Shown: positions 13,832-18,312 of the stretch, in pieces
Position numbering within the stretch: position 1 is the first letter of the stretch
Layout of the letters: every line of letters starts with the position of its first letter
DNA from: JACOXB01 sp036517755
Lineage (GTDB): Bacteria > Patescibacteriota > Minisyncoccia > UBA6257 > Colwellbacteraceae
Assembly (NCBI GenBank): GCA_036517755.1
Contig: DATDUH010000009.1
Location: forward strand, 1 to 18,312
Length of the DNA stretch: 18,312 bases
Reading direction: 5' to 3'
Notes under the pieces: generated by a model
Seen by the model: the letters and a program-made list of their open reading frames with translations, nothing else
Told to the model about the DNA's origin: nothing
The model's database searches: none
Position numbers and translations under genes: made by a program

Positions 13832-15531
13832 ACGGTTTAAACCCAGCTCGCGTACCCTTTTAATTGGCGAACAGCCAAACCCTTGGGACCTGCTTCAGCC
13901 CCAGGATAGGGTGAGCCGACATCGAGGTGCCGAACCGCGCCGCCGCTGTGGACGCTCGGGCGCGACCAGCCTGTTATCCCCGGTGTAGCTTTTATCCGGT
14001 ATCTCCGGCCGTTCTATAAAGTGCCGTCGGGTCGCTAAGTTCTGCTTTCGCACCTGCGCGACTTGTAGGTCTTGCAGTCAAGCCGGCTTTTGCCTTTACG
14101 CTTTAAGCCCGATTTCCATCCGGACTAAGCCGACCTTAATAAGCTCCTCCATTACCCTTTAGGAGGAATTTGCCCCAAATAAACTGCCCGCCAGACACTG
14201 TTCCCTCTGGTTTTTGCCCAGAGGGTTAGACAAGAGAAGCAGGAAGACGGGTGTCTCATTGACGGCTCCACCCCACCCGAAAGTGAGGTTTCAAAGCCTC
14301 CCCGCTACGCTGCGCAACCAACTCCTAAAGTCAATGCCAAGCTGCAGTAAAGCTCCCGGGGTCTTCTCGTCCCGCTGCAGGTATCCAGCATCTTCACTGG
14401 AATTGCATTTTCACCGAGCTCCTCGCTGAGACAGTCCCCCAGTCGTTACGCCATTCGTGCGCTCCGGAACTTACCCGGAAAGGAATTGCGCTACCTTTGG
14501 ACCCTTATAGTTAAGGCCGACATTGACGAGGGCTTCACCCAGTTAGCCTCAAGCATTACTGCCGAAGACCGCCAAGTTTAACCTTCTCGCATCGGTCAGG
14601 CGTCACCCCCTATACATCCTCTTACGAGTTCGCAGGGAGCTGTGTTTTTAGTAAACAGTCGCCAGGGGTTCTTTCGCTGCGGGCGCCAACATTCTTCTCC
14701 GAAGAGAAGTTTGGGCGCCAGGGCTTATCCCTAAGTTACGCCCAGCTTTTTTGCCGAGTTCCTTAGCGAGGAATCACTCGTTCCCCTTGGGCTACTCGCC
14801 CTATCCACCGGTGTCGGTTTGCGGTACGGGACCGATACAACTTTCCGTCAATTATAACGGACTTAGAAGTTTTTCTGGGAAGACTCTTCGATCGAATTGA
14901 CCTGGCAAAAACCAAATCTTTCGCCGGCCTCCGAATCTCGTCATTAAAGACAGTCACCCGGATTTGCCTGGATGACGATTCTTGAAGCAAGCGACGTCAA
15001 ACCACTAAGACGATCGATCTTATTTTCTCCGTCACTCCATCGAATTATATCGGCGGGCCGGAATATTAACCGGCTGTCCATCGGCTGCAGCTTTCGCCAT
15101 TGCCTTAGGGCCGCCTAACCCGTAGTTGATTGCCATTGCTACGGAAACCTTGGATTTTCGGGGAGCCGGTTTCTCACCAACTTTGTGGTTACTCATGCCA
15201 GCATTCTCTCTTCCATATACTCCACCGCTCCTCGCGGATGCGGCTTTAACGCGTATGGAATGCTCTCCTACTCCGAGCACATTAATGTACTCAGCCGTAT
15301 CTTCGGTAGCTTGCTTAGCCCCGATGAATTTTCGGCGCAACCCGCCAATCGAATAGTGAGTTGTTACACACTCTTTAAAGGGTGGCTACCTCTAAGCCAA
15401 CCTCCTATCTGTCTTTGGCGAATCACTGCCTTAAACACTTAGCAAACATTTAGGGACCTTAGATGACGGTCTGGGCTTTTCCCCTTTCGACCATGGAGCT
15501 TAGCCCCCACAGTCTGACTGCCGAATTCTCA

Positions 15532-15799
15532 GTCTTCTCTTTCACAAATTTCGCTAAATTTGAAAGCTCAATAATGAGCAAAGTTCGAGGCGCGACGACG
15601 AAGTCGTATTGGTAAATACGTCGAGGAGGAGCAACGAAGAAATTGGCTCATTATTGAGCTTCCTAGAAGGCGGGTGAATTTTGGCCACCTTCATTGTTCT
15701 TCGTCACTTGTGTATCTATTGATACACTTCGCTCCTCGCGTCGCGAATCTGTCTCAAAATTCACTCCGTCAAATTAGTGAAATTTGTGAAAGAGAAGAC
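15532..15799 (-). other. Structured insertion B in 23S (copy of element A, intervening-sequence-like)
   Basis: A 268-bp insertion after GAATACCAGAAAGCAG, near Escherichia coli 23S position 935, at the junction of helix 38 and helix 39. Its ends are complementary arms (15532-15561 and 15771-15799), the first 21 nt perfectly. The core (15589-15743) matches element A in sequence and spacing. No group I P7 pairing (R/S) is visible. The long terminal stem resembles bacterial 23S intervening sequences that RNase III cuts out, leaving fragmented rRNA, but those usually sit in helices 9, 25 or 45. It may instead be kept as an expansion. It lacks the 20-bp palindrome found in element A. Confidence 0.75.
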
Positions 15800-16318
15800 C
15801 TGCTTTCTGGTATTCGGAGTTTGATTGGTATGCTGAGCTTTCGCCCTATTCACACCAGCCAGTGCTCTACCCCCAGAAAGGAACATTCGACGCTAGCCCT
15901 AAAGCTATTTCGGAGAGAACCAGCTATTACCAAGCTCGATTAGCTTTTCACTCCTTACCTCAGCTCATCCGATGGTTTTGCCTCACCAACCGGTGCGGAC
16001 CTCCATTCGACTTTCGTCGAACTTCATCCTGGCCAAGGCAAGCTCGCCTGGTTTCGGGTCTTATACATACTGCTTTCGGGCTTCATCAAGCAACCAAATA
16101 ACTTGGATGCTTTAATGAAGTCCGCACGCGCTTTTAACACTTGCTTTCGCTACGCCTCCATCCCAATGGGACTTAGACTTGCAATACACATAAACTCGCT
16201 GGCTCATTCTTCAATAGGCACGCGGTTGTCCCCTTTCTTGGCCGAAGCCGAGAAAGTAACGGACTTCCACTCCTTGTAGACATATGGTTTCAGGTCTATT
16301 TCACCGCCCTCGCCGGGC

Positions 16319-16357
<39 letters not shown>

Positions 16358-16536
16358 ATCACGAAGCATATTTAGCCTTTCCTGATAGTCCAGGATGATT
16401 CCCTCAATGCTTTCGGGCATCGAGGTACTCAAGAATAAAAACTAGAAGTCTGTTCGTTTTCGCCTACAGGGCTATCACCTTTTATAGCCAAGCTTTCCAG
16501 CTCGTTCGACTAACAAACAGATTTGTAACTTCCTTT

Positions 16537-16590
16537 CTAGCTCATTAGCTGATTAGCTCGTTTAAGCTAAAAAGCTAGCAAGCTAAAAAA
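16537..16590 (-). repeat. AGCT-rich expansion hairpin in 23S domain I
   Basis: Short units of the form TAGCT/AGCTA recur seven or so times and fold back (CTAGCTTTTTAGCTT with AGCTAATCAGCTAATGAGCTAG read in two parts). It sits where Escherichia coli has a short variable helix between GGGGTTGTA and the GCTGGAAAGC segment. It adds about 50-60 nt and looks like growth by repeat slippage. Confidence 0.6.
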
Positions 16591-16928
16591 TGTTTTCACC
16601 TTACAACCCCCCGTTAGATAGCGCTTGCGCGACATCTAATGGGGTTTGGGCTCTTCCCTTTTCGCTCGCCGCTACTGGGGGAATGGTGGTCCGACTTAAA
16701 GCCGGACCATTGTTTTATTTTCCACCAGGTACTGAGATGTTTCACTTCCCTGGGTTCGCTCTCCCAACTCTTATGTTTGGGAGTCTCTAGGTTTTGCCTA
16801 GAGGGGTTGCCCCATTCGGAAATCCCCGGATCAGAGGTTGCTACGCACCTTCCCGAGGCTTATCGCAGCTACGCCACGTCCTTCATCGCTGCTTCGTGTC
16901 AAGGCATCCACCATACGCCCTTAGTCAG

Positions 16929-16948
16929 GCCCTCTCTAAGAGAGGGCT
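16929..16948 (-). repeat. Extra hairpin at the 5' end of 23S
   Basis: In the RNA, AGCCCTCTCT is followed directly by TAGAGAGGGC, a near-perfect hairpin lying between the processing stem and GACTAAGG. Escherichia coli has no hairpin here. The ten bases AGCCCTCTCT also form the outermost end of element A. Confidence 0.7.
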
Positions 16949-16953
16949 ATTAA

Positions 16954-16987
16954 ATCAAGAAACCGGTCACTGAAAAAACGATTATCC
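16954..16987 (-). other. 23S precursor processing stem, 5' arm
   Basis: The partner of 12803-12836; the two form 34 continuous pairs, four of them G-U. It shows that the 23S precursor folds on itself without a 16S partner. Confidence 0.85.
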
Positions 16988-17002
16988 AATTTGTCAAAAT
17001 GC
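16986..17002 (-). promoter_or_regulatory. boxA-like antitermination sequence (weak)
   Basis: The leader RNA carries GCATTTTGACAAATTGG, which resembles the TGCTCTTTGACAA-type boxA seen before many rRNA genes, but the 5' half diverges. It lies between the terminator-like hairpin and the 23S processing stem, where a NusB/S10 recruitment site would be useful. Confidence 0.3.
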
Positions 17003-17016
17003 TCTCCTTATCAATC

Positions 17017-17039
17017 AAAAAGCCGCTTTTTCAAGCGGC
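17017..17039 (-). terminator. Intrinsic terminator-like hairpin in the 23S leader
   Basis: GCCGCTT and AAGCGGC (17039-17022) form a hairpin with a 4-nt A-rich loop followed by five T residues. It lies between the promoter and 23S, so if it always worked the rRNA would not be made. Confidence 0.7.
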
Positions 17040-17080
17040 CTTCCAAACAGGCAAAAACTCGCCTATTTTTCAGCCGCTTG
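17032..17080 (-). promoter_or_regulatory. Competing antiterminator hairpin in the 23S leader
   Basis: CAAGCGGC (17080-17073 in the RNA) is complementary to GCCGCTTG (17039-17032), the same segment that forms the 5' arm of the terminator. A nested AGGC/GCCT hairpin (17049-17064) lies within the loop. The two folds exclude each other. Confidence 0.5.
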
Positions 17081-17102
17081 TTATTCTTTGCTCTCCACTC
17101 AT
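17070..17102 (-). CDS. Possible 10-codon leader peptide
   Basis: ATG at 17102 opens a frame MSGEQRITSG that ends at TGA (17072-17070). Its last codons overlap the 5' arm of the antiterminator, and AAGG lies 4 nt before the ATG. A ribosome on it would cover that arm and favour the terminator. Such a short frame can arise by chance. Confidence 0.25.
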   Translation of the reverse strand: MSGEQRITSG

Positions 17103-17113
17103 ATCGCCTTCCT

Positions 17114-17141
17114 ATTATAGAAGGCGGCCTTAGGCTGTCAA
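17114..17141 (-). promoter_or_regulatory. Consensus sigma70 promoter of the 23S-5S unit
   Basis: TTGACA (17141-17136) and TATAAT (17119-17114) are both perfect, 16 nt apart, on the minus strand. Transcription would begin near 17107, about 170 nt before 23S. It is the strongest promoter in the window, fitting rRNA. Confidence 0.9.
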
Positions 17142-17178
17142 CACCCGATCCCCTAAAGAGCTTTTCTGGGCCGTCAGA

Positions 17179-17652
17179 CTAGTATAAACAAAAGTCTGGT
17201 AGAGAATTAAAAACAAAGCCGCTGTCCCGAAGCTGCTGGTTTACTTCCCAACCTAAATAAAAGATGACTGGCAGGGCGCAGATATCTTCCTCGGCAAATC
17301 CCTTTCCCCTAAACCAAGCGGTCGCCTCTTCTTTGGCCGAGATCACGTCAGTGGTTTTAATCATAACCTCGAAGCTATCAACCGGGGCGGGGAGCCAACC
17401 GATTTGGAAACCGGGTGTCTCATAAAGTAGTCCGGGGCCGCCTAGGGGCTTAATTAATTTTTGTTTTAACTCTTCTCCTGAAAAAGAAAGAGCGGGTTTA
17501 CTTGATAGCCGTTCTGCTATCGATGGCGGACCTTCGGGCTGTTCGGTCAATTCCTTTCGTCCTTTAAAGAACTTGATCGCCAAAAAAATACCAATTGCTA
17601 AGAGAATGACGATCAACCCGATTATTATTTTTTTTCTCGATAACCCAAGCAT
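17179..17652 (-). CDS. Small single-pass membrane protein of unknown function
   Basis: A 157-residue protein. The start MLGLSRKKII at 17652 lies 5 nt after the upstream stop; an in-frame extension into the upstream gene is not supported. A basic tip is followed by a membrane segment (about 8-27), a linker rich in Glu and Pro, and a compact C-terminal domain with the wording GGPGLLYETPGFQIGWLPAPVDSFEVMI and EEATAWFRGKGFAEEDICALPVIFYLGWEVNQQL. I recall similar small proteins next to pilin-like genes in CPR genomes, but no function is known to me. The pairing with the pilin/transglycosylase gene suggests a role in the same envelope structure. Just after it comes the rRNA promoter. Confidence 0.8.
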   Translation of the reverse strand: MLGLSRKKIIIGLIVILLAIGIFLAIKFFKGRKELTEQPEGPPSIAERLSSKPALSFSGEELKQKLIKPLGGPGLLYETPGFQIGWLPAPVDSFEVMIKTTDVISAKEEATAWFRGKGFAEEDICALPVIFYLGWEVNQQLRDSGFVFNSLPDFCLY

Positions 17653-17657
17653 ATTTT

Positions 17658-18312
17658 CTAACAACCGGTTGGCGGCGGCGTATGCCCGAGTGAAGCTCGA
17701 GCGCAACCCCAATATTGCCAACCGTCTTGTCGGTACTCTTGAAAAGCATAGTAGGCCTGATTCCCCCAATCAACACTGCCGCAATCAGTGGAGCCGACGG
17801 GGCAACCGCAACCCATCTGGAAAAGGCCCCAAGCTCCGGTTGCTTGAGGCGAACCCATAAAAACAGTATTGGGATTATAACCGCTCTCACAGGGGATAAG
17901 ATCGTAATACCAGTAATCCACGCAGACATCCCTTCCGTTAACGATAACCCTACCCTTGTTCGGGGCGTTGTCCAGAATGTATGCATAGAGACCTAGCTTC
18001 GCCAACTCCGGGAGCTCGGCGAATGTGCAGGTGGGATCGCCGAAGTTTCCTCGCGGAGCGTTTGCTGTTCCCCAATAACTATCGCAGGTATCACCCGAAT
18101 GATAACCACAACTTCCCCTCGCCCCTGGAGGCGGTACCTCGGGCACATCGGCTTTGGGATTAATCTGGAGAACAATATCTTCTAAGTTCGTCAGTTTGGG
18201 ATTTAGGGTTTTAAGGATAAGAAAGGAACCGAAGAGAACGAGGAGACCAACCAAGGCGGCGGTAATCCAGGCGCGAGCCTCCCGAAGTCGATCCGGATTG
18301 CCGGCTGAAGTG
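17658..18312 (-). CDS. Pilin-like membrane protein fused to an SLT-type lytic transglycosylase domain (5' end missing)
   Basis: The frame is open to the right edge, so the N terminus is missing; 217 codons are visible. The first visible part, NPDRLREARAWITAAL then a hydrophobic run VGLLVLFGSFLILKTLNP, is like the second membrane segment of VirB2/TrbC-type pilins common in CPR genomes. After a proline-rich linker comes a cysteine-rich domain with CESGYNPN and GAWGLFQMGCG, matching the ES-x-x-NP and GxxGLxQ motifs of lytic transglycosylases; the Glu in CESGYNPN would be catalytic. It would cut glycan strands outside the membrane, perhaps for pilus or secretion system assembly. At least ten cysteines suggest disulfide bonds. 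The downstream gene begins 5 nt after its stop. Confidence 0.75.
   Translation of the reverse strand, partial: TSAGNPDRLREARAWITAALVGLLVLFGSFLILKTLNPKLTNLEDIVLQINPKADVPEVPPPGARGSCGYHSGDTCDSYWGTANAPRGNFGDPTCTFAELPELAKLGLYAYILDNAPNKGRVIVNGRDVCVDYWYYDLIPCESGYNPNTVFMGSPQATGAWGLFQMGCGCPVGSTDCGSVDWGNQAYYAFQEYRQDGWQYWGCARASLGHTPPPTGC

Noticed and set aside
15532..15799. Insertion B as a second group I intron
   Set aside because: No R/S (P7) or P/Q pairing is visible and there is no ORF; its core matches element A outside rRNA exons instead.
16537..16590. AGCT repeats as a tandem-repeat mobile element
   Set aside because: They fall in a variable 23S helix and fold as an expansion of that helix; no flanking duplication is seen.
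17653..17769. N-terminal extension of the small membrane protein
   Set aside because: It lies inside the coding region of the pilin/SLT gene in another frame and has no conserved features; the ATG at 17652 directly precedes a typical membrane segment.

Overview
The window looks like a chromosomal segment of a Candidate Phyla Radiation (Patescibacteria) bacterium, probably of the Parcubacteria/Microgenomates sort. The grounds are compact genes on one strand, a 23S rRNA gene carrying large insertions, a tRNA without an encoded CCA, few Shine-Dalgarno sequences, a pilin-like protein joined to a lytic transglycosylase domain, and 20-bp GC-rich palindromes that also occur inside genes. TGA is used as a stop (rodA, the intron endonuclease), so the genetic code appears standard at TGA. 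The placement is inference; no lineage search was possible.

Layout, reading the dominant minus strand from right to left. At 18312-17179 are a truncated pilin-like/SLT gene and a small membrane protein. At 17141-16937 is an rRNA leader with a consensus promoter, a possible 10-codon leader ORF, competing antiterminator and terminator hairpins, and a weak boxA-like stretch. At about 16936-12838 is 23S rRNA, interrupted by a 268-bp stem-bounded insertion (15532-15799) and a 665-nt group I intron (13167-13831) that encodes an I-CreI-like LAGLIDADG endonuclease. The 5S gene follows (12672-12780), then a second copy of the structured element (12366-12656). No 16S gene lies in the roughly 1.4 kb upstream of 23S, so 16S and 23S look unlinked.

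Next, on the same strand, is a tightly packed run: membrane protein with a cysteine motif, rodA, mltG, rpoB, rpoC, rpsF, ssb, rpsR and a PAP2 phosphatase (12349-1300). Several junctions overlap by 1 to 11 nt. It joins septal/lateral wall synthesis, RNA polymerase, ribosomal proteins and DNA-binding protein in one probable transcription unit. A good extended -10 promoter sits exactly at the edge of the structured element. A cluster of hairpins (1076-1275) separates this run from tRNA-Leu(CAA) on the plus strand and the divergent parA-parB genes, whose promoters overlap.

The most unusual content is the pair of structured elements of matching size and architecture: one inside 23S, one just after 5S. 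Their outer stems differ in sequence yet stay complementary, and their inner core is conserved. One copy carries an exact 20-bp palindrome that the other lacks, giving an occupied/empty site pair.
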